Part shown: positions 10,342-19,044 of the stretch, in pieces
Layout: each line of letters opens with the position of its first letter
Numbering within the stretch: position 1 is the stretch's first letter
Assembly (NCBI RefSeq): GCF_016756595.1
Contig: NZ_AP023260.1
Span: forward strand, 107,754-171,753
DNA from: Mesorhizobium sp. L-2-11
GTDB lineage: Bacteria > Pseudomonadota > Alphaproteobacteria > Rhizobiales > Rhizobiaceae
DNA length: 64,000 nucleotides
Direction: 5' to 3'
The notes under the pieces: generated by a model
Databases searched by the model: none
The model's input: the letters and a program-made list of their open reading frames with translations, nothing else
Told to the model about the DNA's origin: nothing
Made by a program: the position numbers and the translations under genes

Positions 10342-10382
10342 GTCTGGACAAGCCGCGTGTGTCGCCGCCCGTTCATCGTCAT

Positions 10383-10801
10383 TTACGCGAACAACTCCTT
10401 ATAACCGGTGGTCATCATCCAGTTCGCCCGATCGAGATGGCTTCTCGCGGCTTTCCGCGCGCGCACCGGCTCTTCCGCCGGATCGATGCCGAGGATGACC
10501 TGCGCCATCTCCTCATAACTGGCATCGTCAGCGGAAGCGTCCAGGAACCTCAAGTAGGTCTTGAAGTGCTCCTTGTCGTAGACGGTGAGGCTGTCCGACC
10601 AAGGGACTTCGTCTTGAAGACCTGGCTCAACGTCTGTGTATTTCATCACGATATCGGGCTCCGGAAACAACTGGTCGAAGATTTCGCTTCGACAGGCTAC
10701 CCGGACCGAGGGGAATATCGTCCTCAAGGCGACATTCCGATCATCGTCTGCAAGTGCCCGCTCGAAGCCAGAACGCTCCTTTGGCGATGCAACTCCAGGT
10801 T
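10383..10801 (-). pseudogene. Hypothetical protein, probably 5' truncated
   Basis: A minus-strand reading frame of about 135 codons with protein-like composition. It includes VPWSDSLTVYDKEHFKTYLR and EEMAQVILGIDPAEEPVRAR. It is open back to an in-frame stop near 10800, but the only possible start is a TTG at 10727 with no clear ribosome binding site. A gene that lost its 5' part is therefore likely. No family is recognised. It ends at the TAA at 10383, upstream of further remnants on the same strand. Confidence 0.4.
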
Positions 10802-11095
10802 AGGGATGAACTGCTAAAAGCTCAAGACTGTTCGGCTGGCCGTCGATACCCTGCCGACTGCTCGGCCGTTAATTTCACATAATTTCACATTCCAAATAAG
10901 CAAAAGTCGGCCCAGAGCTGACGGCCGAAACGCGCTAAGGCATTGGGATGCGCCGCAATGCGGGCCAGGCTTCCGGGCCGATTCCGCCACGTTAGCAGCT
11001 CCATTTGCGATCGCGGCAATTCGGATTGGCGCGGGCGCCATGTGCTCCGACCCTGAGGGCTGTCCCGGTCGGCGCGAGCTATCGCTCACGGGCGA

Positions 11096-11734
11096 TCAAG
11101 TCATCGGCTTTCGGAATGACCGGCGACGCTTGGTCTCAACGATTATGCCGGTCGGGCTGTCGGCCGTATTCTTCGCCTTGAACACGGCGGTTCGCTTCGG
11201 TTTTGGTTTGGGTGGCGCTTGAGGCTCTACCCTTGGCTCCGGCGTTTGCTTGCCCTTTTGTTTGTCCTTGCGGGAGCAAAGCAAAGCCTTGGCGGTCACC
11301 GCGTCCGCATCCGAGACCACGCCGGCCGGCTTGCCATCGAGATTGACCCGTGCGGCGCCGGCATCCAGGCTCGCCAAGTATTTGGCCATCTTGGTATACG
11401 CCAGCAGGGCTCTCCTCAATTCATCATCGGACAGTTCGCCGTCGAGCACCCGAATGTCATGATGGATGCCGATCTTGAGCGGCCTGGGCGCTTTAGGATT
11501 GAAGGCCGCCGGCCACTTGGCCGACAGATAGCGGAAAAGCTGTGCAGGCGATTTGCCTCGGCTACAGCTCAACATCATAAGCCTCGCCCCATTGTTTTCG
11601 TTTGCAATTCGGACCTTCCTAGCACGGATATATGCAATGATTTGGAAAAATGAGCATTCGCCCCGCAGGGCAAGCGGGCGCCTCCTCATTCGGACACGCG
11701 AAGTGCCTGGTGGGCCGAGCAGGATCGGCACCAA
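11096..11734 (-). CDS. ProQ/FinO-domain RNA-binding protein
   Basis: Residues about 65-150 of the longest frame match the ProQ/FinO fold: FRYLSAKWPAAFN, then PLKIGIHHDI, ELSDDELRRALLAYTK and YLASLDAGAARVNLDGKPAG. The family binds structured RNA and acts as an RNA chaperone. FinO members control plasmid transfer through antisense RNA. A basic, proline- and lysine-rich tail follows, as is common in alphaproteobacterial members. The true start is unclear: codons before about 11590 look non-conserved, and the MMLSCSRGKS start is a better guess than the listed 5' end. On a mobile region a role in plasmid or ICE regulation is possible. Confidence 0.75.
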   Translation of the reverse strand: MVPILLGPPGTSRVRMRRRPLALRGECSFFQIIAYIRARKVRIANENNGARLMMLSCSRGKSPAQLFRYLSAKWPAAFNPKAPRPLKIGIHHDIRVLDGELSDDELRRALLAYTKMAKYLASLDAGAARVNLDGKPAGVVSDADAVTAKALLCSRKDKQKGKQTPEPRVEPQAPPKPKPKRTAVFKAKNTADSPTGIIVETKRRRSFRKPMT

Positions 11735-12283
11735 TCACGCCGAGCCGTCCCGATAGAGTTCACAGCCATACATCAGGGTCGGTGGAATGCTGTTCCCCCA
11801 TATCTCCGCCAGCTCATTGACCCTTGGCAGCGCATCTCAAACGCCGGCAGCGAAAAAGACTCGACGGCCCTCCGCGGAGGGCCGTCAGCGAGTAGGACCC
11901 AAAACCGTCGCGGCTTCTCTGACCCGTTCGGCCGTTCCGTCGTACCAGGGCGTCGCGTAGCGCGAAAGCTAATCAGGCGACCGTTCCGTGATCTAGGCCG
12001 GATCGACGCCGTCCTGGGACAGGAAGGCAGGCGAATGGCTGGCAAAAAGCGTTCCGCCACAACCCGGCGTCGATCACCAGAACCTGGCGCGGGCGCGGCG
12101 GAACTGCCGGGCGGCGGCCATTCCGGAATAGCTGCCGCCGATGACAATAGGCGCAGCGAAATTCAGAAGGTTGTGGGCGACAGGCTTCGGACTCCCATTC
12201 GATTGCCGCCTCGGCTCATGCCTTGACGGGCAATATTCGAGGATGTTTGCACATCACGTTCATGGTTGCCACCATGGAGCGCC
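11735..12283. other. Non-coding or decayed stretch
   Basis: About 550 bases without a supportable gene. Several open frames overlap on both strands but have proline/arginine-rich, non-protein-like translations and no ribosome binding site. I see no repeat, RNA or transposon end in it. Confidence 0.4.
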
Positions 12284-12475
12284 TCAGAAGCGGCGCCCAA
12301 TCGGAAACATTAGGACCTCCGCGTTTTGGCTCGGCTGCCTGAACTCCTCGACGACAACTGCCTCAATTAGCAGATCCAAGGCTTCGCGCCCCCTCTGGCT
12401 CATCGGATCATCGCCTCGCAGGTAATGATATGCTCGATCTAGATGCACTCGCGCGGCGGAAAAATCGCTTGTCAT
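12284..12475 (-). CDS. Small hypothetical protein, 63 residues
   Basis: A short gene with a plausible ribosome binding site (GAGAGGG, four bases before the ATG) and a balanced, acidic sequence. It contains ARVHLDRAYHYLRGDD and REALDLLIEAVVVEEFR, which are likely helical. No family is recognised. The IS66 element inserted 84 bases upstream of its start and may have removed its promoter. Confidence 0.5.
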   Translation of the reverse strand: MTSDFSAARVHLDRAYHYLRGDDPMSQRGREALDLLIEAVVVEEFRQPSQNAEVLMFPIGRRF

Positions 12476-12559
12476 TTTACCCTCTCAGTTGCCGCCCGCG
12501 TTAGCCGTCTACGAGGTGAGGGTCGCGCAATCGTCAATATCCTTAGACGTATTTGATTT

Positions 12560-12567
12560 AAATCGCA
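12560..12567. repeat. Target-site duplication of the IS66 element, left copy
   Basis: AAATCGCA directly abuts the left terminal repeat. The identical 8 bases follow the right end at 15098-15105. IS66-family elements make 8-bp duplications, so this marks a simple, unrearranged insertion. Confidence 0.93.
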
Positions 12568-12644
12568 GTAAGCGCGTAGGCGTCCCCACGTAGCGTGCAG
12601 GCGGTTGATCGCTCATTTTCAGCATGAATCATGCGGAGAATCCT

Positions 12645-13031
12645 ATGAGCGACAGTATGAGCCATCATCGAACATTCGAGATTTTGACGGCGGAGCCTGT
12701 GCCGTCCCGACGCAAGCCGCGCCATCGGTCGGACGAAGAGAAGGCACGGCTTGTCGCCGAAGCGTTCTCGCCAGGGGGCAATGTCTCGGCGGTTGCGCGT
12801 TCCGAGGGGCTGGACCCCTCGCAGCTCTATGCGTGGCGCCGCAAGGCGCTTTCGTCGGGCATGGTTGCGCCACTGACGGAGGGAGCGAGCAAGCCGGCGA
12901 AGTTCACGCGCTTTGAAGCGGTGGGCAGCGACACGGTGGAAATCGTCATTGGCGACGCAGTGGTGCGCGCCGGCGGCGATGTCGATCCCGATCGCCTGGC
13001 GAGGATCATCCGCGCGGTTCGTAAGGCATGA
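12645..13031 (+). CDS. tnpA: IS66 TnpA (Orf1), helix-turn-helix accessory protein
   Basis: The helix-turn-helix region RHRSDEEKARLVAEAFSPGG followed by VSAVARSEGLDPSQLYAWRR is typical of IS66 Orf1 and the IS3 OrfA-like HTH. The start at 12645 has GGAGA seven bases upstream; an ATG at 12624 lacks one. It overlaps tnpB by ATGA. The protein binds the element ends and is needed with TnpB and TnpC for transposition. Confidence 0.9.
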   Translation: MSDSMSHHRTFEILTAEPVPSRRKPRHRSDEEKARLVAEAFSPGGNVSAVARSEGLDPSQLYAWRRKALSSGMVAPLTEGASKPAKFTRFEAVGSDTVEIVIGDAVVRAGGDVDPDRLARIIRAVRKA

Positions 13032-13372
13032 TCGCTTCCGGTGTGGTGGTTTACGTGTCGTGCCAGCCGGTCGACTTCCGCAAGGGCGCGGCATCTTTGA
13101 TGGCGCTGGTCAGGGATGGCGGCCTGGACCCATTCTCGGGGGCACTTCACGTATTCCGTTCGAAGCGTGCGGACCGGGTTCGCATCGTGTGGTGGGACGG
13201 CAGCGGGGTTTGTCTTTATTCGAAGACTCTGGAAGATCACAGCTTCTGCTGGCCGGGGATATCGGCCGCGCGCATGCGTCTCGACCACGCCCAGTTGATG
13301 GCGCTTCTGGCCGGACTGGACTGGAAAAAGATTCGTCCGGCCAGGGTCAGGCGGCCGTTATCGACGGGCTGA
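13028..13372 (+). CDS. tnpB: IS66 TnpB (Orf2)
   Basis: 114 residues with the family landmarks VSCQPVDFRKGAASLMALV, DPFSGALHVFRSKRADRVR and WWDGSGVCLYSKTLE. It is full length for the family. The start overlaps the tnpA stop by four bases. The biochemical role is not established, but it is required by several IS66 elements. Confidence 0.93.
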   Translation: MIASGVVVYVSCQPVDFRKGAASLMALVRDGGLDPFSGALHVFRSKRADRVRIVWWDGSGVCLYSKTLEDHSFCWPGISAARMRLDHAQLMALLAGLDWKKIRPARVRRPLSTG

Positions 13373-13448
13373 AACCGGCCTGCGGCAAGATGAATCATGC
13401 GGCTGGAACGGTTGGGAAAGCGGCTGTTTTTGTGCTCTGTTGCTTGCC

Positions 13449-15089
13449 ATGGTTCTACCGGGTCTTGCCCTTCCCGACGACGTTGATGCGCTGAAGGCGA
13501 TGATCCTTTCCATGGCTCGCGAGCAGGCTGCAAGCGAGGCCCGGATCGCAGTCGCCGACGCTCGGATCGCAGCATCTGAGGCGGAGGTCGCCCGGCTGAA
13601 AGCTGTCGAGAAAAGCGCCAGCGAGCGGATCGCCAATCTCACGTCAATCCTGAAAGTTTTACAGCGCACGCAACATGGCACGCGTTCCGAGCGGCTACGC
13701 CTGGCCATCGACGACGAGCAGGCCTCCTTTGCCTTCGAAGAGGTCGAGACCGGCCTTTCGGAAATCCGGAGCGAACTCGACCGCGCGGTCGGGAACAAGC
13801 CGAAGCGCGCCCCGCGTCCGCGCAAGGGCTTTGCTGCCCACCTCGAACGCATCGAGGAGGTCGTCGAGCCGGAAATCCCGGCCGACTGCGAGGGGCTTGA
13901 AAAGGTTCTGATCGGCGAGGATCGATCCGAGCGGCTGGACGTCGTGCCGCCGAAGTTCCAGGTCATCGTCACGCGCCGTCCCAAATACGCCTTCCGGGGC
14001 CGTGACGGCGTGGTCCAGGCTCTGGCGCCGGCGCACATCATCGAAAGCGGGCTGCCGACGGAGCGGCTGCTCGCCTATATCGCCGTCTCCAAATACGCCG
14101 ACGGCCTCCCGCTTTATCGGCAGGAGGCGATCTATCTGCGCGACGGCGTCGAGATCAGCCGGTCGTTGATGGCGCAGTGGATGGGGCATCTGGGCTTCGA
14201 GCTGCAGATGCTTGCTGATTACATACTGGAGCGCATCAAGGAGGGCGAAAGGGTCTTCGCCGACGAGACGACCTTGCCCACCCTTGCCCCTGGTTCCGGG
14301 AAAACCACGAAAGCCTGGTTGTGGGCCTACGCACGGGATGACCGACCCTATGGCGGAACCAGTCCGCCAATGGTTGCCTATCGTTTTGAAGACAGCAGAG
14401 GTGCGGATTGCGTGGCGCGCCACCTCGCCGGATTCAGCGGTATCCTGCAAGTGGATGGCTACTCGGCCTATACCAACCTGGTCAAGGCACGGGCCAAAGC
14501 CGGCAGCAATGAAACAATCCGGCTCGCCGGGTGCTGGGCTCACCTGCGGCGCAAATTCTACGACCTGCACATCAGCGGGGTCTCGCAGGCCGCGACGGAT
14601 TCGATCATCGCCATGACCGAATTGTGGAAGGTCGAGGACGAGGTCCGCGGCAAGGATGCCGGAAGCCGCGCCGCGCTACGTCAGGAAAAGTCCGTGGCCA
14701 TTGTCGCGAGCCTCTTCGATCTATGGGAAGCGGAACTGGGCAAGGTCTCCGGAAAATCCAAGACCGCCGAGGCGATCCGCTACGCGCTCACCCGGCGGGA
14801 GGCGCTGGAACGCTTTCTGATGGACGGTCGCATCGAAATCGACTCCAATATCGTCGAGCGTGCAATCAGGCCCCAGACGATCACGCGAAAGAATAGTCTA
14901 TTCGCCGGCAGCCACGGCGGTGGACGAACCTGGGCGACGGTAGCCACCTTGCTGCAAACCTGCAAAATGAACAGCGTCGATCCGCTCGACTGGCTCTCGC
15001 AGACCTTGACCCGCATCGCTCAAGGCTGGCCGGCATCCGAAATCGAAATGCTCATGCCTTGGAACTTTAGGCCTGACGTTATCGGCTGA
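13449..15089 (+). CDS. tnpC: IS66 TnpC transposase
   Basis: 546 residues from the ATG at 13449. There is an N-terminal coiled coil with a zinc-binding-like region (about residues 15-110), then the DDE core with FADETTLP, the lone Asp in LQVDGYSAY and Glu in the C-terminal IVERAIRPQTITRKN block, and the IS66 tail (GGGRTWATVATLLQTCKMN, then DPLDWL). Length and motifs are complete, so it should be active. Confidence 0.93.
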   Translation: MVLPGLALPDDVDALKAMILSMAREQAASEARIAVADARIAASEAEVARLKAVEKSASERIANLTSILKVLQRTQHGTRSERLRLAIDDEQASFAFEEVETGLSEIRSELDRAVGNKPKRAPRPRKGFAAHLERIEEVVEPEIPADCEGLEKVLIGEDRSERLDVVPPKFQVIVTRRPKYAFRGRDGVVQALAPAHIIESGLPTERLLAYIAVSKYADGLPLYRQEAIYLRDGVEISRSLMAQWMGHLGFELQMLADYILERIKEGERVFADETTLPTLAPGSGKTTKAWLWAYARDDRPYGGTSPPMVAYRFEDSRGADCVARHLAGFSGILQVDGYSAYTNLVKARAKAGSNETIRLAGCWAHLRRKFYDLHISGVSQAATDSIIAMTELWKVEDEVRGKDAGSRAALRQEKSVAIVASLFDLWEAELGKVSGKSKTAEAIRYALTRREALERFLMDGRIEIDSNIVERAIRPQTITRKNSLFAGSHGGGRTWATVATLLQTCKMNSVDPLDWLSQTLTRIAQGWPASEIEMLMPWNFRPDVIG

Positions 15090-15097
15090 CCGCTTAC

Positions 15098-15105
15098 AAA
15101 TCGCA
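15098..15105. repeat. Target-site duplication of the IS66 element, right copy
   Basis: AAATCGCA, identical to 12560-12567, directly follows the right terminal repeat. Confidence 0.93.
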
Positions 15106-15672
15106 GATAATCCGGGAGAAACCAAACACCGGCTTGTTCTATGCGAGAGCTCCTTGATTATGTCGCCGGCGGGCCCGGTGGACTCTGCAATAGGGTTGCC
15201 AAGCGAGCCCTGCCAATGCGTCCCCAGCATCATCCATAAGCCCTCCCGAGTTTCTGGTCAGTCGAGCCATGGCACGCGCAGGCTTGCGGCGGCAATCAGC
15301 CGGATGGCGAAGATCGCGGCGAAGGCGGCAGCAAATCGGAAGCAGACTCCCGTTTGTGCGGTCGGGCATTGATTCCTAGATAGGAAATTCCGCCATTACA
15401 TCTCGCTGATGGGACAGCTTGCAAACGCAAATGCAGCGCGCCCTCTTGATTGACACCCTAAACAGCGAAATCGTCATCCAGTGACCCATGAACGCAATAA
15501 CGCCGGCACATTGTCCGGGACATATGGGTTAGTCCCGGCGCCAAGAGACCTATGTGGTCGCTCTTCTCGCCGAATAGAAGCTGAGGAATGCCGCGCAGTT
15601 AACGGCTCGTTAATCATGCGGGGCGTAGCCAAGAAGCGTCACATCACCTACCCAATCACAGGTGACCTTAAA
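15106..15672. other. Region without a supportable gene
   Basis: Small open frames on both strands have compositions typical of chance frames, and none has a ribosome binding site. A stretch near 15619 (GGGCGTAGCCAAG) resembles the 5' side of a tRNA, but the rest does not fold as one. A terminator closes the region at 15673-15705. Confidence 0.35.
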
Positions 15673-15705
15673 GACCCGGCACCCAGATCGTGCCGAGTCT
15701 TTTTG
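15673..15705 (+). terminator. Rho-independent terminator
   Basis: The hairpin GACCCGGCAC / GTGCCGAGTC (one mismatch, 7-base loop) is followed by TTTTTG on the plus strand. The gene it once served is not recognisable upstream, so an unannotated small transcript or a lost gene is possible. Confidence 0.75.
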
Positions 15706-16400
15706 TTAGGGTAGCCTGATCCAATTGAGCGGGTCAGGAATAATGTCGCAGTACGGGCATCAGGAAGCTTCTTGTCACCGACTTCATAAAGCCGACTGGA
15801 GCTGCAACCACTTGACTAGGAATGCCCTCCGAGCTTGACGGTGTCAGGCCCGGAACGCGCCTTGTTGGCCGTGTGCCAGTCCCTGACCGACAGCGGATTG
15901 CGACATGACAACTTCTCCACACCGGAGGTAACCGTGGCGAAAGTGCCGGCGCGTGAGCGCCAGGGAAGGCTGGTTAAAGAGGCGGCCCGCTTGCAGGACT
16001 CGAACTCATGGATGACCGAGCCTCCGCATCCTCGAGGCCCATTGCTTGGCGGACGCCATTATGGCGTTCTGCGTTCTGTCTTATCGCTGTGCCATTTGCC
16101 GCACAGGATGCCCGTAACGACATTGTTTCCCGCGTGAGGTGAAGCGATGCGAGCAGGGTAGAGTGACGCGCGGCAGGGAGGGCAGGAGGCCCTAGCAAAG
16201 GCTGAAACTCGGTGAGAAATGATCCACCGGCACCTGCCCGGATCACCTCGCAAAAGTGGCGGGTGGGGACCTGGAATCAAGCTGACATTGCGAGATTTTC
16301 GCGGCCATGGCGGCTTCGCTGTTTGCTGTCCGCGGGGGCGAGGCGCATTAGCTGGGCCAGCGGCGGATGCACGCGAACCGCGGGGATGACGAACACGACC
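15706..16400. other. Region without a supportable gene
   Basis: Only short frames with no ribosome binding site are present. Near 15990-16010 the minus strand has GAGTTCGAGTCCTGC, which looks like a tRNA T-arm, but the stems do not pair well enough to call a tRNA or an attachment site. Confidence 0.35.
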
Positions 16401-16540
16401 TTCGCTGGCTAGGACTGCGGCACCGCGAACCCAATGTTGGGGGCTCTACGCCGCTCGATCTGGCGAGGCACGGCGGTCGATGCGGCCCGCAGAACCCGCG
16501 CTACCGCGAGGCGCTGCCATCTCGACATAGGTGCTGCCGA
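16400..16540 (+). pseudogene. Possible Xre/MbcA/ParS-type antitoxin remnant
   Basis: Two adjacent frames together give ANPMLG followed by GGSTPLDLARHGGR. This resembles the NPMLGGRTPLDLL block of the toxin-binding domain of Xre/MbcA/ParS antitoxins, partners of RES toxins. The frame breaks at the G run around 16439. No recognisable toxin follows. The match is short, so this is a tentative call. Confidence 0.35.
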
Positions 16541-16809
16541 CTTGCAGAACACTGCACTATGTGCGAACGAACGCATCGCGACATGCCCCCCCCTGTAACC
16601 GCTTCCGCGCTGTTCTTGATTGACCAGGCGCAGTTCGACGCCGGGCGGCTAGCGCTCGGCCGATGTGTCGGGCGCCAGCAAAGTAGAAATGTTGCATGGC
16701 GGTGGGGACGGCCACAACGTGAGAGCCCGATTCGGGCGTCAGCTGGTCGGGATTGCCAGCCCGACCGGGGTAACCGTTCAGTCAGGCACCCCTCGGCTTA
16801 GAGAAAAGC

Positions 16810-17019
16810 GTGTCTGGCCGAATGGTCGGGGTCGCGGCGTTGAATTTCGGCTTTGACCGACACCCAACCCTCGCCGACGGTTACAAGAGCGCGGGCGAAT
16901 CCGTAGAGGTGGTGACAAAGGTCTGGGAAAATTGGGAGGGTGATGCGCTCATCGCGAGCCGGAGGCGCCGGTCTGCCAAACTAGTGGTCGTAGGGAATCG
17001 GGTCCACGCTCTCAGTTAG
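16810..17019 (+). pseudogene. Fragment of an FMN-dependent monooxygenase (NtaA/SoxA/DmoA type)
   Basis: The frame contains ALNFGFDRHPTLADGYKSAG and EVVTKVWENWEGDAL. This is close to the RHP...DRY..A.EFVEVV..LWDSWEDDAL block of bacterial luciferase-like NtaA/SoxA monooxygenases. Only about 45 of the roughly 440 residues remain, with no active-site or start region. It is a dead fragment left by rearrangement upstream of the second IS6 element. Confidence 0.5.
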
Positions 17020-17222
17020 GAGGAGCATGATCCAAAAACCTTGCGAGCTCAGTTCCTGTCCCGCGTAGTGCCTATTTGTGTGCGCTATTCTGCCATACGC
17101 CTAATGAGATTGTCCCACCTGATGACCGTCCCTAACTTGGCTGAGATCGAAGCCAAGAGCTGGCAGGCAACAGGAGTGACCATGAAGAACATTATGAGGA
17201 TTGGGGACGGTGGAGATGGTAG

Positions 17223-18065
17223 GGCATCGTAAACTTAAAGAGCGCGAGGCGGTCGTAGGGCATCGTCAACTTAACGAAGCTTGGATACCGATGTGCGATG
17301 ACGGGCTATGACAGAGCGTGACCCACTCTACCGCCGCCACCGCTTTCCCGCCGAGATCATCGCCCATGCTGTCTGGCTCTATTTCCGTTTTCCTCTCAGT
17401 TTGCGAATGGTCGAGGACTTGCTGGCGGCACGAGGGATTATTGTCTCGCATCAGACAGTCCGGCTTTGGGCAGAGAAATTCGGGCGGACCTTTGCCAGCG
17501 AGATCCGCCGCCGCTCAGCGGGTCGGCTGGGTGACAAGTGGCATCTCGACGAGGCCGTCGTTTCGATCCGCGGCAAGAAGCACTGGCTCTGGCGCGCCGT
17601 CGATCAGGACGGTTTCGTCCTGGAGGTTCTGGTGCAAAGTCGTCGCAATGCCAAGGCGGCCAAGCGTCTGATGCGCAAGCTGTTGAAGGGCCAAGGCCGC
17701 GCGCCGCGCGTGATGATCACCGACAAGCTTCGGTCTTACGACGCTGCAAAGCGAGAGATCATGCCGGGGGTCGAACACCGTTCGCATAAAGGCTTGAACA
17801 ATCGGGCGGAGAACTCCCATCAGCCAGTCCGGCGACGGGAACGGATCATGAAACGCTACAAGTCACAACGCCATTTGCAGCGCTTCGTCTCAATTCATGA
17901 TCCGATTGCCAACCTGTTTCACATCCCCCGCCACGAAATCTCCTCCAGCCATCATCGCGAACTGCGTTCAGAGGCAATGAACCTGTGGGCAAAAATCGCG
18001 CGGGCTTGAACCGCCGTGGGGCAAGCGGGCTACGACCGCCTCGCGCTCTTTAAGTTTACGATGCC
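17223..18065. mobile_element. IS6-family insertion sequence, complete, 843 bp
   Basis: Long perfect terminal repeats are visible: the 36 bases at 17223-17258, beginning GGCATCGTAAACTTAAAGAG, are repeated inverted at 18030-18065. One intact transposase gene lies inside. A second, imperfect copy of the terminal sequence (GGCATCGTCAACTTAACGAA) follows directly inside the left end at about 17259. The outside flanks do not match, so no target duplication is present, as is common after IS6 cointegrate resolution. Confidence 0.92.
17308..18009 (+). CDS. IS6-family transposase
   Basis: 233 residues with an HTH-containing N terminus (HRFPAEIIAHAVWLYFRFPL) and the DDE residues in KWHLDEAVVSIRG, VMITDKLRSYDAA and NRAENSHQPVRRRER. 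Length and motifs are complete. It differs clearly from the IS6 transposase at 9054-9755, so the two elements were acquired separately. Confidence 0.93.
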   Translation: MTERDPLYRRHRFPAEIIAHAVWLYFRFPLSLRMVEDLLAARGIIVSHQTVRLWAEKFGRTFASEIRRRSAGRLGDKWHLDEAVVSIRGKKHWLWRAVDQDGFVLEVLVQSRRNAKAAKRLMRKLLKGQGRAPRVMITDKLRSYDAAKREIMPGVEHRSHKGLNNRAENSHQPVRRRERIMKRYKSQRHLQRFVSIHDPIANLFHIPRHEISSSHHRELRSEAMNLWAKIARA

Positions 18066-18418
18066 ATGCGTTGAGTAGTGCGGTTCGAACAGATCATGGC
18101 GCTCTTCAATGACCATCAGCGCGGTCAAACCGAAAGCTGCGCAGCATGCCGCCGCGAGCGCTTTAGGATCGATGGGGTATCATGTCGCTCAAGGTTTCTG
18201 CACCCGTTTGAGGCGTTGCGCTGTCAGGCGATCCAGGCGCATTTGCGTTATTTCGGGACTGCCTGAGATCGAAACCTTTGCTGATGAAGCTCCATTTAGT
18301 TTCAACCAAACCAGCCTCGCTCGTCCGTCCCACATCGGCTTGCGCTGCGACGGCGGGGCAGGGAGGAGGCCCCCCCAATTGACGGGACCGAATGCGTTTC
18401 CCCGACCACTCCGGTGAC
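18066..18418. other. Region without a supportable gene
   Basis: Overlapping frames on both strands have no ribosome binding site and no recognisable protein sequence. The next feature is a perfect hairpin at 18419-18452. Confidence 0.35.
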
Positions 18419-18452
18419 ATGAAGAGAGGCCGCGTAAACGGCCTCTCTTCAT
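18419..18452 (-). terminator. Perfect 14-bp hairpin, possible terminator of the minus-strand micro-ORF
   Basis: ATGAAGAGAGGCCG and its exact inverse CGGCCTCTCTTCAT are separated by a 6-base loop. On the minus strand it lies 19 bases after the stop of the small ORF at 18472-18543. There is no T run on either side, so intrinsic termination is uncertain. It may instead protect the 3' end of an RNA. Confidence 0.5.
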
Positions 18453-18471
18453 CGTTCCTCCACACGGCAGA

Positions 18472-18543
18472 TCACATGATGGCTACCGTCCAGCGATGGC
18501 CTGAAGCGGTACCTGCAACAACCGTACCACTAGCCAGAATCAT
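18472..18543 (-). CDS. Putative 23-residue peptide
   Basis: The ATG at 18543 is preceded by AAAGGAG with an 8-base spacer, a strong ribosome binding site. The product begins MILASGTVVAGTASG and ends HRWTVAIM. It is followed by the perfect hairpin at 18419-18452. The frame is open further upstream, but those codons have chance composition and no start signal. The family is unknown. A peptide product, leader peptide or small-RNA-borne ORF are all possible. Confidence 0.4.
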   Translation of the reverse strand: MILASGTVVAGTASGHRWTVAIM

Positions 18544-18812
18544 CTTATTTTCTCCTTTGTAAGGGTCGAGCCCAACGTGTTCCGTTGCCCACGGAGAGCG
18601 ATCGGTAACCGAGACGGTTCTCTCAGGGGGGAAAGGGTGCCGCGAGCCCGCCGAACCGAAAGGTTGTGGAGGTCCTATCGTCCACGATCTTGACTCCCGG
18701 GAGGACGAAGCAGCGCATGGAGGTGTTCCATGTGACTCGTTAACCACCCGCTTCGCGTTCTCGTCGTCCGCAGCCCCCTTGCCGAGTTCCTCGGCCAAGC
18801 CCCTTCACGCCC

Positions 18813-18990
18813 TTGATCCGTTGCGCTTGAGGCGATCCGCGGCGAGCGGACGACTGCGGAACTCGCGACGAACCACCAGCTTTCAGCCGCACCAGATCAC
18901 GCAGTGGAAACGGCAAGCCATCGAGAATCTGGCCATGTCGTTCGACGACAAGGGTGCTCATACGCAGATCGCCCCGGGAAGCCGAGGTGA
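18813..18990 (+). pseudogene. IS3-family OrfA remnant, frameshifted
   Basis: Two frames joined near 18880 give VALEAIRGERTTAELATNHQ followed by PHQITQWKRQAIENLAMSF. This is the helix-turn-helix block of IS3-group OrfA proteins. The start, the rest of OrfA and all of OrfB are missing. It is a transposon scar just downstream of the protease-nuclease gene. Confidence 0.65.
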
Positions 18991-19044
18991 GGTCGGAAGC
19001 GGGCCACCGCCATCATGTCGAGTCGGACTGTCCGCGCTGTTCGC

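Larger units (their letters stand above)
12568..15097. mobile_element. IS66-family insertion sequence, complete, 2530 bp
   Basis: The ends are GTAAGCG...CGCTTAC: left GTAAGCGCGTAGGCG, right end reverse complement GTAAGCGGTCAGCCG. They are flanked by the perfect 8-bp duplication AAATCGCA. Inside are three plus-strand genes in the standard tnpA-tnpB-tnpC order, all apparently intact. Intact genes and an exact duplication point to a recent insertion. Confidence 0.95.

Noticed and set aside
15600..15660. tRNA-like 5' sequence GGGCGTAGCCAAG
   Set aside because: The following bases do not form D, anticodon and T stems, so no tRNA or attachment site can be supported.
15976..16052. tRNA-like T-arm on the minus strand (GAGTTCGAGTCCTGC)
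   Set aside because: The T stem has mismatches and the acceptor stem does not pair. At best a decayed tRNA piece.
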